From Arenibacter nanhaiticus (GTDB lineage: Bacteria; Bacteroidota; Bacteroidia; Flavobacteriales; Flavobacteriaceae): 64,000 bases of DNA. The notes under the pieces were generated by a model, which worked only from the letters and a program-made list of their open reading frames with translations, was not told where the DNA came from and did not search any database. The translations under genes were made by a program, and so were the position numbers. The DNA is taken from the NCBI RefSeq assembly GCF_900141935.1, contig NZ_FQYX01000006.1, positions 62,001 through 126,000 of the forward strand. Reading direction: 5' to 3'. Every line of letters starts with the position of its first letter. The first letter of the stretch is position 1. Shown here in pieces: positions 46,169-55,062 of this stretch.

Positions 46169-47877
46169 TAAGCTATCTTCAATTCTTTTAGTATTCTATC
46201 GATTTTTGCGTTTAGCTCCGCATCAACCTTTTTAAAGTCTTCTGATTTTTCTAAGCTGCCGTTTATACTGAAATAGAATTTTATTTTAGGCTCTGTTCCA
46301 CTAGGTCTAGCAGCCATTTTAGTCCCGTCCTCTGTAATGTATATCAACACATTGGAAGTAGGTATATCTATATCGGAAACGACTCCAGTGATTAAATTTT
46401 TGGAAGTAGCGGTATTGTAGTCTTCAATGATGACCACTTTAGATCCGTCCAAGGCGCTTACAGGGTTGTTTTTAAAGTCTACCATCATCTGGCTTATTTC
46501 TTCGGCGCCTGACATTCCTTTTTTAGTTAAAGAAATTAGTTTTTCCTTATAAAAACCATAGGCAACATAGCAATCTATAAGGTCTTTATAGAAAGAACTG
46601 CCGTTTGCCTTTGCATTGGCTCCAATTTCACAGGCTAAAAGGGTAGAAGTAACAGCGTCTTTATCGCGAACGAAATCGCCTACCATAAAACCAAAACTCT
46701 CTTCTCCACCACCAACAAAATGTTGTTCAGGGAAGTCCTTGATCATTTTAGCAATCCATTTAAAGCCAGTCAGGGCTGTTTTGCATTCTACGCCATATCC
46801 TTTTGCCAAAGCATCCATCATTGGGGTAGATACGATAGTAGAAGCGATAAATTCGTTGCCAGTGAACCCTTTGGCCTTGCGTTGGTCCAATAAAAATTTG
46901 GTCATCATGATCATGGACTGATTTCCATTTAAGATTTCCATTTTTCCTTCTAAGTTTCTAACGGCTACTCCTAAACGGTCACTATCAGGATCTGTGCCTA
47001 TGACCATATCCGCACCAATTTCCTCGGCTTTTCTGATCGCGATTGAAAGCGCTTCCGGCTCCTCGGGATTAGGCGATTTTACGGTAGGAAAGTTTCCGTC
47101 TGGTTTGGCTTGCTCCTCTATAACGGTCACGTTTTTGTAGCCTGCTCTTTTTAGAACCTCCGGGATGGCCGTAATGGAAGTACCGTGAAGAGAAGTAAAT
47201 ACTATTTTAAAATCGTCCTTGCCCTTGGCATTAAAGCTGCCGTTTTTTACAGATGCGTTAATAAAGGCCTCATCAACTTCTTTGTCAATAAGTTCTATAA
47301 GATCGTTATTGGCGTCAAATTTTATATCCTCGTAAGAAAGGCTGTTGATCTCGGCTACAATAGCGCCATCTTCTGGGGGTACTATTTGTCCACCGTCCGT
47401 CCAATAGACCTTATATCCATTATATTCTGGCGGGTTATGGGATGCGGTCAATACAATACCGGCGTGACAGTTTAAGTGTTTTACGGCAAACGATAGTTCT
47501 GGAGTGGTGCGCAATTCAGAAAATAGATACACCTTAATTCCGTTAGCGGCAAAGACTTCGGCAACGGTCTTGGCCAAGGTGTCACTATTGTGTCTACAGT
47601 CGTAGGCAATGACTACCTTTACTTCATCGTTAGTATATACCTTGTTTAGGTAGTTGCTAAGCCCTTGAGTACTTTTTCCTAGTGTGTATTTGTTAATTCT
47701 ATTGGTGCCGGCTCCCATGATTCCGCGCATGCCTCCTGTTCCAAATTCTAGGTTTTTATAAAACCTGTCTTTTAGTTCTTCGGTATTGTTTTGCAGGAGT
47801 TCATTAATTTCGGCTTTTGTATTAACGTCAAAAAAATCTGTTAACCAGCTTTTTGCGTTGGTAAGAATCGTATCCAT
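46168..47877 (-). CDS. Phosphoglucomutase/phosphomannomutase family enzyme
   Basis: 569 aa. Active-site TASHNPPEYNG near 143-153 (phospho-Ser), metal loop GTDPDSDRLG near 295, sugar-binding GGGEESFGF near 385 and phosphate-binding ARPSGTEPKIKFYF near 528. It is the PGM2-like long form. It interconverts hexose 1- and 6-phosphates, feeding envelope glycan synthesis. In an operon with GT2, DUF4199 and the ABC exporter. Confidence 0.93.
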   Translation of the reverse strand: MDTILTNAKSWLTDFFDVNTKAEINELLQNNTEELKDRFYKNLEFGTGGMRGIMGAGTNRINKYTLGKSTQGLSNYLNKVYTNDEVKVVIAYDCRHNSDTLAKTVAEVFAANGIKVYLFSELRTTPELSFAVKHLNCHAGIVLTASHNPPEYNGYKVYWTDGGQIVPPEDGAIVAEINSLSYEDIKFDANNDLIELIDKEVDEAFINASVKNGSFNAKGKDDFKIVFTSLHGTSITAIPEVLKRAGYKNVTVIEEQAKPDGNFPTVKSPNPEEPEALSIAIRKAEEIGADMVIGTDPDSDRLGVAVRNLEGKMEILNGNQSMIMMTKFLLDQRKAKGFTGNEFIASTIVSTPMMDALAKGYGVECKTALTGFKWIAKMIKDFPEQHFVGGGEESFGFMVGDFVRDKDAVTSTLLACEIGANAKANGSSFYKDLIDCYVAYGFYKEKLISLTKKGMSGAEEISQMMVDFKNNPVSALDGSKVVIIEDYNTATSKNLITGVVSDIDIPTSNVLIYITEDGTKMAARPSGTEPKIKFYFSINGSLEKSEDFKKVDAELNAKIDRILKELKIA

Positions 47878-47907
47878 ATGTGTAGAGAATTTTATAGGTT
47901 TTATACT

Positions 47908-48870
47908 TTATAAAGTATTTTGGTTTAGGTTCATTTCTTCTGAAATAGAGTACCGAGTTTCGTCCTTTCGTGACCTGACCATAATTTCGCCTAAAAATCC
48001 GGCTAAGAAAAGTTGGGAGCCAATGATCATGGAGACTAGGGATATAAAAAACTGTGGTCTTTCTGTAAGTAGTCTGCCATAGGGGTTGATAAAAAGTTTG
48101 TCGATGCCCAAATACAAAGCAAATCCAAATCCAATGGTAAACATGACAACGCCCAAGGCGCCAAAAAGGTGCATTGGTCTTTTTCCGAATTTAGAAACGA
48201 ACCAAATGGTAATAAGGTCCAAAAACCCGTTGATAAAGCGTTCCATGCCAAATTTGGTGTTGCCATATTTTCGGGCCTGGTGCTGTACTATCTTTTCATC
48301 TATTTTAGAGAAACCGGCACTTTTCGCCAAAACAGGAATATATCGATGCATTTCTCCCGACACCTCAATCGTTTTTACGACTTCCTTCTTATAAGCTTTT
48401 AGGCCACAGTTAAAATCGTGCAGTTGTACGCCAGAGGTTTTTCTTGCAGCCCAATTGAATAGTTTAGAAGGGAGGTTTTTGGAAAGAACGGCATCGTATC
48501 GTTTCTTCTTCCAACCAGAAATTAAGTCGAAACCATCCTTGTAGATCAGTTGGTACAATTCAGGGATTTCTTCTGGGTTGTCTTGTAAATCGGCATCCAT
48601 GGTAATCACGACCTCTCCTTGGGCTGCTTTAAAGCCGGCATGAAGGGCCTGGGATTTTCCGAAGTTTTTTAAAAAACGAATCCCCTTAACATTGGGGTTC
48701 TCCTTTCCCAAAGCGACAATTATCTCCCATGAGCGATCGGTACTGCCGTCGTCAATAAATAGTATTTCATATGAAAAATGATTGGATTGCATGACTTGTA
48801 CAATCCAATGGTGAAGTTCTTTTAAAGACTCTTCTTCGTTTAGTAAGGGAATTATTATAGATAGGTTCAT
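47908..48870 (-). CDS. GT2 glycosyltransferase, polyisoprenyl-phosphate type (GtrB/DPM1-like)
   Basis: 320 aa. GT-A domain (1 to about 230) with SIIIPLLNEEESL (4-16), FIDDGSTDRSWE near 39-50 and the DxD-type TMDADLQDNPEE near 92-103. Two C-terminal membrane helices (about 232-255 and 275-297). It is predicted to transfer a sugar from a nucleotide sugar to a lipid carrier on the inner membrane. 30 nt before the phosphohexomutase and 35 nt after DUF4199. Confidence 0.9.
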   Translation of the reverse strand: MNLSIIIPLLNEEESLKELHHWIVQVMQSNHFSYEILFIDDGSTDRSWEIIVALGKENPNVKGIRFLKNFGKSQALHAGFKAAQGEVVITMDADLQDNPEEIPELYQLIYKDGFDLISGWKKKRYDAVLSKNLPSKLFNWAARKTSGVQLHDFNCGLKAYKKEVVKTIEVSGEMHRYIPVLAKSAGFSKIDEKIVQHQARKYGNTKFGMERFINGFLDLITIWFVSKFGKRPMHLFGALGVVMFTIGFGFALYLGIDKLFINPYGRLLTERPQFFISLVSMIIGSQLFLAGFLGEIMVRSRKDETRYSISEEMNLNQNTL

Positions 48871-48905
48871 TCGGTACTTATGGAAAATCTTTTCAAAAGT
48901 ACAAA

Positions 48906-49439
48906 TTACTGAATAGTTTCTTGTTTTTTTAGAATTAATGCAGGAATTAATGATAAAAGAAATCCTAGGACCACACTAAAGATCAATCCAAAAATAATTT
49001 GCATGGAAGGGGTAGAGAATTTTTTACCCATTTCTAATTGAGCATCTATTTGATCTGGTGTCATTTTGGTAGTCTCTAAGAGGAGGCCTTTTTGATATTC
49101 CGCCGCCTTGGCCATCATTTCAGGATCTATGATTCCGGCCATGATCTGATTAAAAATAATACCGATAACTCCCCCGACCAAACATACGCCAACACCTATT
49201 TTTAAGCCTTCACCAAAGGACATAAAATCGTGGTTGGCTCTTTTGTATTGTATCATGCCTAACAATATACATGAGATAGAAAGCACAACGCTTATTCCAA
49301 GAACCATAAAGCCTCCTTGGTAATGCATGTCCATAGAATATAGCATGAGCGCAAATACCACGCTTAGAGCACCGAGGACTAATCCGTAGTGTAAAGCAAA
49401 TTTTCCGGTTTTGGGTTTGATGTCTTCTGTCTGTGTCAT
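48906..49439 (-). CDS. DUF4199 membrane protein
   Basis: 177 aa with four predicted membrane helices (about 17-35, 42-62, 78-100, 145-168). It matches the DUF4199 pattern in length and layout. Function unknown. First gene of the DUF4199-GT2-phosphohexomutase-ABC operon, consistent with an envelope role. Confidence 0.8.
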   Translation of the reverse strand: MTQTEDIKPKTGKFALHYGLVLGALSVVFALMLYSMDMHYQGGFMVLGISVVLSISCILLGMIQYKRANHDFMSFGEGLKIGVGVCLVGGVIGIIFNQIMAGIIDPEMMAKAAEYQKGLLLETTKMTPDQIDAQLEMGKKFSTPSMQIIFGLIFSVVLGFLLSLIPALILKKQETIQ

Positions 49440-49540
49440 TTTCCTTGCGATTTTATAGTTTTAAAATTAGTTGAAATAAGGCCTAATTCGTTACATTTGG
49501 GGCGAAGATATTTTTATTTTTCTTTTTTAGACATTTTAAA

Positions 49541-49570
49541 TTGTTCTTTTGAGAAAAATAATTAAATTTG
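49541..49570 (+). promoter_or_regulatory. rpmE2 promoter
   Basis: TTG (49541-49543), 19 nt, then TAAATTTG (49563-49570), the Bacteroidota sigma-A pattern. The start codon follows 35 nt later. Confidence 0.7.
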
Positions 49571-49605
49571 CACCACGAAATTAAGAAGGAACTAACGTTT
49601 TTACA

Positions 49606-49857
49606 ATGAAAAAAGATATACATCCAGAAAATTATAGATTGGTAGCTTTTAAAGATATGTCCAATGAAGAGGTATTTATAACAAAGAGTGCTGCTGAAAC
49701 AAAAGAAAATTTAGATGTTGATGGAGTAGAATATCCATTGATTAAATTAGAAATATCAAGAACTTCTCACCCGTTCTATACTGGGAAGGCAAAATTATTG
49801 GATACAGCTGGTCGTATCGATAAGTTTAAAAACAAATACGAAAAATTTAAGAAATAA
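49606..49857 (+). CDS. rpmE2: 50S ribosomal protein L31 type B
   Basis: 83 aa, MKKDIHPENYRLVAFKDMS and SHPFYTGK as in type B L31. It has no Cys, so it is the zinc-free form. Monocistronic, with a strong promoter and terminator. Confidence 0.95.
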   Translation: MKKDIHPENYRLVAFKDMSNEEVFITKSAAETKENLDVDGVEYPLIKLEISRTSHPFYTGKAKLLDTAGRIDKFKNKYEKFKK

Positions 49858-49881
49858 TATCTTTTTCATAAAAAAAGAGTT

Positions 49882-49911
49882 AAAAAGTCACGCAATTGCG
49901 TGACTTTTTTG
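49882..49911 (+). terminator. rpmE2 terminator
   Basis: A perfect 14-bp inverted repeat centred on CGCAATTGCG, with A and T runs, 24 nt after the stop. Confidence 0.9.
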
Positions 49912-49926
49912 TTTTAAATTTATAGT

Positions 49927-51111
49927 ATGAATTATATTCTTTTCGATGGAGCCGTAAGGGAAGCCTTATTGCCCTTTACATATACTAGGCCTGTTGCCGA
50001 TATTAGAGTCGGTATTTTGACCATTCGCGAGAAATGGGAAAAATACCTAGGCAATACTATTACCACTATAACGGAAGAGTATCTGTCCGAAAAATATCCC
50101 ATGGTAGAGATGGAGCAAAATGTTCTTATCAATGCTTCATTTTTGCCTAATGAAGAATTGGTGTCTCTAGTGAGTGAACTGCAAGAAAACGAGGCTGTTT
50201 TTTTGAACGAGGAGGTGGTTGCTTTTTTCGCCTTGGAAAATCAGGAAGAAGTAGACTTTTCGTCCTACACGGCTATTGAGTATAATGGGCCGGTGTTGCG
50301 TATAGAAAATACCTGGGATATTTTTTCAAAGAACGGAGAGGCCTTGCAAGCCGATTTTGATTTGCTGACTGCGGATAGGGTTAGTCAGCCTATATCTAGG
50401 ACCAATACAGTTTTTAATCCCGAAAATATATTTTTGGAAGAAGGTGCCAGTGTAGAGTGCAGCGTTTTAAATGCTCAGGAAGGACCAATCTATATAGGTA
50501 AAGATGCCCTAGTGATGGAGGGGAACCTGATAAGAGGTGGATTTGCCCTCGGAGAGAAGGGGGTGGTGAAGATGGGTTCGAAAATTTACGGCCCCACCAC
50601 GGTTGGCCCTAAAGGAAAGGTATGTGGCGAAATTAGTAACTCTGTTATCTTTGGGAATTCTAGTAAAGGCCATGATGGGTATCTGGGAAATTCGGTCTTG
50701 GGAGAATGGTGCAATATTGGAGCCGATGCCAACAACTCTAATCTTAAGAATAATTATTCCCAAGTAAAATTGTGGAATTATGAAACCGAGAGTATGGTGT
50801 CAACCGGACTCCAGTTTTGTGGGCTTATGATGGGCGATCACAGTATGGCCGGAATAAATACCATGTTTAATACCGGGACGGTAATAGGTGTTAATGCTAA
50901 CGTATATGGAACCGGATTTCCGCCACATTTTATTCCAAGTTTTAGTTGGGGAGATGCGTCGGGTTTTACGACCTATCAATTAGAAAAGGCTTTTGTGACC
51001 GCTAAAATAATGATGGCAAGAAGGGAAGTAGAATTTGATGAAGTAGAGGAGCGTATTCTAAGGCATGTTTTTGAGGAAACTACAGAATGGCGGAAATACA
51101 ATAGGAATTAA
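49927..51111 (+). CDS. GlmU-like sugar-nucleotidyltransferase/acyltransferase family protein
   Basis: 394 aa. A degenerate nucleotidyltransferase-like N-terminus (MNYILFDGAVREALLPFTYT) is followed from about 170 by left-handed beta-helix repeats (IYGPTTVGPKGKVCGEIS, GEWCNIGADANNSNLKNN, GTVIGVNANVYG). Bacteroidota carry it as a GlmU-family or putative sugar nucleotidyltransferase. The canonical uridylyltransferase motif GxGTRM is missing, so N-terminal activity is doubtful. It follows rpmE2 by 69 nt but behind a terminator. Confidence 0.82.
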   Translation: MNYILFDGAVREALLPFTYTRPVADIRVGILTIREKWEKYLGNTITTITEEYLSEKYPMVEMEQNVLINASFLPNEELVSLVSELQENEAVFLNEEVVAFFALENQEEVDFSSYTAIEYNGPVLRIENTWDIFSKNGEALQADFDLLTADRVSQPISRTNTVFNPENIFLEEGASVECSVLNAQEGPIYIGKDALVMEGNLIRGGFALGEKGVVKMGSKIYGPTTVGPKGKVCGEISNSVIFGNSSKGHDGYLGNSVLGEWCNIGADANNSNLKNNYSQVKLWNYETESMVSTGLQFCGLMMGDHSMAGINTMFNTGTVIGVNANVYGTGFPPHFIPSFSWGDASGFTTYQLEKAFVTAKIMMARREVEFDEVEERILRHVFEETTEWRKYNRN

Positions 51112-51213
51112 GAACTACAACCAAATCGGTCTAGACTGCATAAAGGAATGATTGTTGTTTTTTAATACAATTTCATGCTCTTTTTACTGCTTTATTAGAA
51201 TGTAAATAATTGG

Positions 51214-51221
51214 TATATTTG
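51214..51221 (+). promoter_or_regulatory. -7 element of the mtaB transcript
   Basis: TATATTTG matches the consensus. TTTA lies at the -33 distance (51191-51194). Transcription would begin near 51228, giving a leader of about 120 nt. Confidence 0.55.
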
Positions 51222-51227
51222 CACTCT

Positions 51228-51351
51228 TAAAAAAGAGCCTTTCCTAGGTTGGCAATCTAAGTAAGGTATAAACACTATAAAGGTCCTGTTTCAGGAGCCT
51301 AGAATAATCAAACGCCCTTGGGTGTTGATATTCGTGACAAGTATATTTAAC
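51228..51351 (+). other. Structured 5-prime leader of mtaB, or separate small RNA
   Basis: Between the promoter and the mtaB ATG lie two small hairpins: GGTCCTG-TTT-CAGGAGCC near 51282-51299 and AACGCCC-TT-GGGTGTT at 51310-51325. The stretch is not coding. It may be a regulatory leader or an independent RNA; no known family was recognised. Confidence 0.35.
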
Positions 51352-52683
51352 ATGGATAAAAAGAAAGTAGCATTTTACACTCTTGGCTGTAAGCTGAATT
51401 TTTCAGAAACATCTACCATAGCAAGAGATTTTGTAGAAGAGGGTTTTGAGCGTGTCGAGTTTTCGGAAAATGCAGATATGTATGTGATCAATACTTGTTC
51501 TGTTACAGAAAATGCTGATAAACGATTCAAATCTATTGTTAAACAGGCCCAGAAAATAAATCCCAATGCTTTTGTTGCGGCAATAGGGTGCTATGCTCAG
51601 TTAAAGCCAGAAGAGTTGGCGGCTGTAGATGGCGTAGATTTGGTGCTGGGAGCCACTGAAAAATTTAAGATCACCGATTATATCAACGACCTGACTAAAA
51701 ACGATTACGGCGAAGTGCATTCCTGTGAAATTCAGGAAGCCGATTTTTACGTAGGTAGTTATGCCATAGGCGATAGGACCAGGGCTTTTCTAAAAGTTCA
51801 GGACGGTTGCGATTATAAGTGTACCTACTGTACCATTCCTTTGGCAAGGGGAATCTCTAGAAGTGATACCTTGCAAAACGTTTTAAATAATGCCGCCGAA
51901 ATCTCCCAGAAAGGGATTAAGGAAATTGTGCTTACGGGGGTTAATATTGGCGATTATGGAAAAGGGGAGTTCGGTAATAAAAAACACGAACATACATTTC
52001 TAGATCTTGTAAAAGCTTTGGATAAGGTAGATGGGATCCATAGGTTGAGAATTTCTTCTATTGAGCCAAATTTATTGAAAAATGAAACCATAGATTTTGT
52101 TGCGCAAAGTAATTCCTTTGTGCCACACTTTCACATACCCCTTCAAAGCGGTAGTGATATTGTCTTAAAAGCTATGCGCAGACGTTATTTGACGGAGCTG
52201 TATATCGATAGGGTGAAGAAAATTAAAGAGGTAATGCCGCATGCTTGTATAGGAGTCGATGTTATTGTTGGTTTTCCTGGAGAAACCGACGAATTGTTTT
52301 TAGAAACGTATCATTTTTTAAATGAATTGGACATTTCTTATTTACACGTCTTTACTTATTCTGAAAGAGATAATACCGTGGCAGCGGACATGGAAGGGGT
52401 AGTGCCTCAGAAAGTAAGAAATAAAAGAAGTAAAATGCTTCGCGGCCTATCGGTTAAGAAAAGAAGGGCCTTTTATGAAAGTCAATTAGGGTCTAGAAGA
52501 ACTGTATTGTACGAAGGCGAGAATAAAGAAGGTTATATTCACGGGTTCACGGAAAATTACGTAAAAGTTAAGGCGCCGTGGGATCCAGGGTTGGTAAATA
52601 CATTGCAGGAAATAGAACTTACAGAGATTGCCGAGGACGGTTTGGTCCGATTTAAGGTGGTGGAAAAGGCAGTCGTAAATTAA
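51352..52683 (+). CDS. mtaB: tRNA t6A37 methylthiotransferase
   Basis: 443 aa from ATG 51352 (MDKKKVAFYTLGCKLNFSE), the standard beginning; a GTG at 51322 would only add leader. Three N-terminal cluster Cys (LGCKL, NTCSV, IGCYA), radical-SAM motif CDYKCTYC near 150-157, and a C-terminal TRAM domain. It converts t6A to ms2t6A at position 37 of tRNA with two [4Fe-4S] clusters. Monocistronic, terminator at 52733. Confidence 0.93.
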   Translation: MDKKKVAFYTLGCKLNFSETSTIARDFVEEGFERVEFSENADMYVINTCSVTENADKRFKSIVKQAQKINPNAFVAAIGCYAQLKPEELAAVDGVDLVLGATEKFKITDYINDLTKNDYGEVHSCEIQEADFYVGSYAIGDRTRAFLKVQDGCDYKCTYCTIPLARGISRSDTLQNVLNNAAEISQKGIKEIVLTGVNIGDYGKGEFGNKKHEHTFLDLVKALDKVDGIHRLRISSIEPNLLKNETIDFVAQSNSFVPHFHIPLQSGSDIVLKAMRRRYLTELYIDRVKKIKEVMPHACIGVDVIVGFPGETDELFLETYHFLNELDISYLHVFTYSERDNTVAADMEGVVPQKVRNKRSKMLRGLSVKKRRAFYESQLGSRRTVLYEGENKEGYIHGFTENYVKVKAPWDPGLVNTLQEIELTEIAEDGLVRFKVVEKAVVN

Positions 52684-52732
52684 ATAGTACAATAGCCCGA
52701 CAACAAAACAAAAGTCGTGCAGAACATATATA

Positions 52733-52770
52733 AGAGGTTGTCTAAATTCTGAAGGCAGTCTCTTTTTTTA
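52733..52770 (+). terminator. mtaB terminator
   Basis: An 11-bp stem with three G-T pairs (AGAGGTTGTCT with AGGCAGTCTCT), 9-nt loop and seven T. Confidence 0.75.
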
Positions 52771-52834
52771 TTTGGTAAGGTGGTCGATGTTTCGTTTTTA
52801 TTAAGGGTCGACAAAAATAATAGTCTTCAGGAGA

Positions 52835-53128
52835 TTATATTCTGATCCCAACAGGAAGCATTTCCTTGTATTGTCTGTTTTTTCTAAGGAATCCTGCTAT
52901 TTCCGGACTGGTAGGTACTATTCGCAAGTTTTCTTCTTGGAGGTGGTTTAAAACACATTTAATAAAATCTTCCTTAAATCCTATTTCAGTGATTTCTTCA
53001 GGAATAACCAATTTTGTTAAAAAAACTTTGCGTTCTTGGGAAGAGTATTCAATTTTTGCGAGGTGTCCGTTAATTTCGAACTCGAATTGTCTTAAGAATT
53101 CATTATTCTTGATTTCTATATGATTCAT
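52835..53128 (-). CDS. Small GNAT-like acetyltransferase (YjdJ-type)
   Basis: 97 aa. The short GNAT-like fold of the YjdJ/Gtn group: NGHLAKIEYS (20-29), KCVLNHLQEENLRIVP (57-72) and IAGFLRKNRQYKEML near 77-91. These are half-length proteins of unknown substrate. Convergent with mtaB, stand-alone. Confidence 0.75.
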   Translation of the reverse strand: MNHIEIKNNEFLRQFEFEINGHLAKIEYSSQERKVFLTKLVIPEEITEIGFKEDFIKCVLNHLQEENLRIVPTSPEIAGFLRKNRQYKEMLPVGIRI

Positions 53129-53292
53129 ATTCTTTGATTTTAAATATTGATTAAATTTGGACTAAAGGTTCTCGGGGTTTAATCCAATAAATCATTTTAA
53201 AAAAGTAGGTCAAAAATTGCCAGACTGAAAACCAAGGGCAAAGGTAATGAATAAAAAGGATAATTCCTATTTAAAGACGAGGCTAAATACTT

Positions 53293-53955
53293 ATGGATCA
53301 GTATAAAATACATGTTTATTTCATGCCGGGAATGGCGGCCAATGCTTCCATTTTTGAAAATATACGCTTGCCCGGGGAAGTATTTGAACTTCATTTTTTG
53401 GAATGGAAAATTCCAAAAAAGAACGAAAGTTTAGAAGAGTATGCTGTTAGGATGAATACCCTTGTAAAGCATCCCAATGCTGTTTTGGTGGGAGTGTCTT
53501 TTGGAGGGATATTGGTTCAGGAAATGGCCAAACATATTGCGGTGAAAAAAGTGATCATTATCTCAAGTGTAAAACTGGCCTCCGAACTTCCAAGGCGGAT
53601 GATTTTTGCCAAATACACTAAAGTTCATAAATTGCTGCCGACAGGTATGGTGAACAATATTGAGTTAATGGCTAAATATGCCTTTGGCGAAACAGCTACA
53701 AAGCGTTTAAAACTTTATCAACAATATTTGTCCGTTCGCGATAAATATTACCTAGATTGGTCTATTGATCAAATTGTGAATTGGAAACAGCAGGGATATG
53801 ACAATAAGGTGGTTCATATCCATGGAGAGAAAGATCCTGTTTTTCCGATCACATATATTCGCGATTGTGTGAAAGTGAAGAATGGTACGCATACGATGAT
53901 TATCCATAGGGCAAAATGGTTTAACGAGCACTTGCCAGAAATTATATTGCAATAA
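53293..53955 (+). CDS. Alpha/beta hydrolase
   Basis: 220 aa. Nucleophile elbow GVSFGG (about 66-71), acid Asp in HGEKDPVFP near 178-186 and His in NGTHTMI near 196-202 form the triad. Substrate unknown. TAAATTTG at 53152-53159 could be its -7 box. It lies 138 nt before the transglycosylase gene on the same strand. Confidence 0.82.
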   Translation: MDQYKIHVYFMPGMAANASIFENIRLPGEVFELHFLEWKIPKKNESLEEYAVRMNTLVKHPNAVLVGVSFGGILVQEMAKHIAVKKVIIISSVKLASELPRRMIFAKYTKVHKLLPTGMVNNIELMAKYAFGETATKRLKLYQQYLSVRDKYYLDWSIDQIVNWKQQGYDNKVVHIHGEKDPVFPITYIRDCVKVKNGTHTMIIHRAKWFNEHLPEIILQ

Positions 53956-54093
53956 AAAATGGCTAAATGAGGTTTTTTGAAAAAAAAATCCTTTGTATGG
54001 AAAGGGTGATCTATAATAATTATCTTGGAATGGAAAATAATTGCCCTAAAAAAGCAAGGAAATAAGAGTAGGACAGACAAACTAAAGAGAGGG

Positions 54094-55062
54094 ATGAAAA
54101 AAATGAATTTTATGAAAGCAGTAAAGAATATTTTAATGATTTTGGGAGTTGTTTTTGTGGGTAGCAGTTTAATATTTGCTGTAAAAAACAACGACGCTTC
54201 TGTGTCGACAGAAGTTGTAAAGACTACTAAAAACGATGTAGAAAAGGAAGGATATCGGATTACGGCCATTGAAATTCCTGAAAATTTAAATTTCTCGGGA
54301 GAAGCGGTTCCTTTTGACGATCCTGAAATTATGGAGCGTGTAGATCGTGAGTTCTTGGTAAATACCTATTGGCAATCCAATGCTGTGCTTTTGATGAAGA
54401 GGGCAAACAAGTATTTTCCGATCATAGAGCCTATTTTGGCTAAAAATGGCATTCCAGACGATTTTAAATATTTGGCAGTGGCCGAGAGTGGGTTGCAGAA
54501 TGTAGTGTCCCCAGCAGGGGCGAGAGGGTTTTGGCAAATTATGCCGGGCACGGCCAAGGATTACGGTTTAGAGGTAAATGCCAATGTGGATGAAAGATAC
54601 CACATAGAAAAATCAACAGAAGTTGCTTGTGAGTATTTGAAAAAATCCAAGGAAAAATTTGGGAGTTGGACCCTCGCCGCGGCGGCTTATAATGCCGGAC
54701 CTGCAGGGATACAACGGTATATGGGAGTACAGCAGGTTGATGGCTATTACGATTTGTTGCTTGGGGAGGAAACTGGGCGTTATGTGTTTCGAATCTTGGC
54801 AATAAAAGAAATACTTTCCGATCCTGAAAAATACGGGTTTCATTTAGATAAGGAAGATATGTATACCAAGGTCCCTACCTTTACTGTAGAGGTATCAGGG
54901 CCAGTGGCCAATTTCGCGGATTTTTCTAAGGAATATGGAATTAATTATAAGATTCTAAAACGCCATAATCCTTGGCTTAGAGAGCCGCACTTGAACAATG
55001 CTTCCAAAAAAAAATACATTCTGGAAATCCCTAAAAAAGGCTACTATAAGATATCTAATTAA
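54094..55062 (+). CDS. Lytic transglycosylase (SLT domain) with C-terminal LysM-like region
   Basis: 322 aa from ATG 54094, with a signal peptide after a short basic start; 54112 is also possible, while 54025 adds a polar leader. SLT domain: YLAVAESGLQN near 128-138 (catalytic Glu), GARGFWQIMPGTAKDYGL, and AAAAYNAGP near 207-215. The C-terminal region from about 270 resembles LysM. It cleaves peptidoglycan glycan chains in the periplasm. Its stop overlaps the next start (TAATG). Confidence 0.88.
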   Translation: MKKMNFMKAVKNILMILGVVFVGSSLIFAVKNNDASVSTEVVKTTKNDVEKEGYRITAIEIPENLNFSGEAVPFDDPEIMERVDREFLVNTYWQSNAVLLMKRANKYFPIIEPILAKNGIPDDFKYLAVAESGLQNVVSPAGARGFWQIMPGTAKDYGLEVNANVDERYHIEKSTEVACEYLKKSKEKFGSWTLAAAAYNAGPAGIQRYMGVQQVDGYYDLLLGEETGRYVFRILAIKEILSDPEKYGFHLDKEDMYTKVPTFTVEVSGPVANFADFSKEYGINYKILKRHNPWLREPHLNNASKKKYILEIPKKGYYKISN

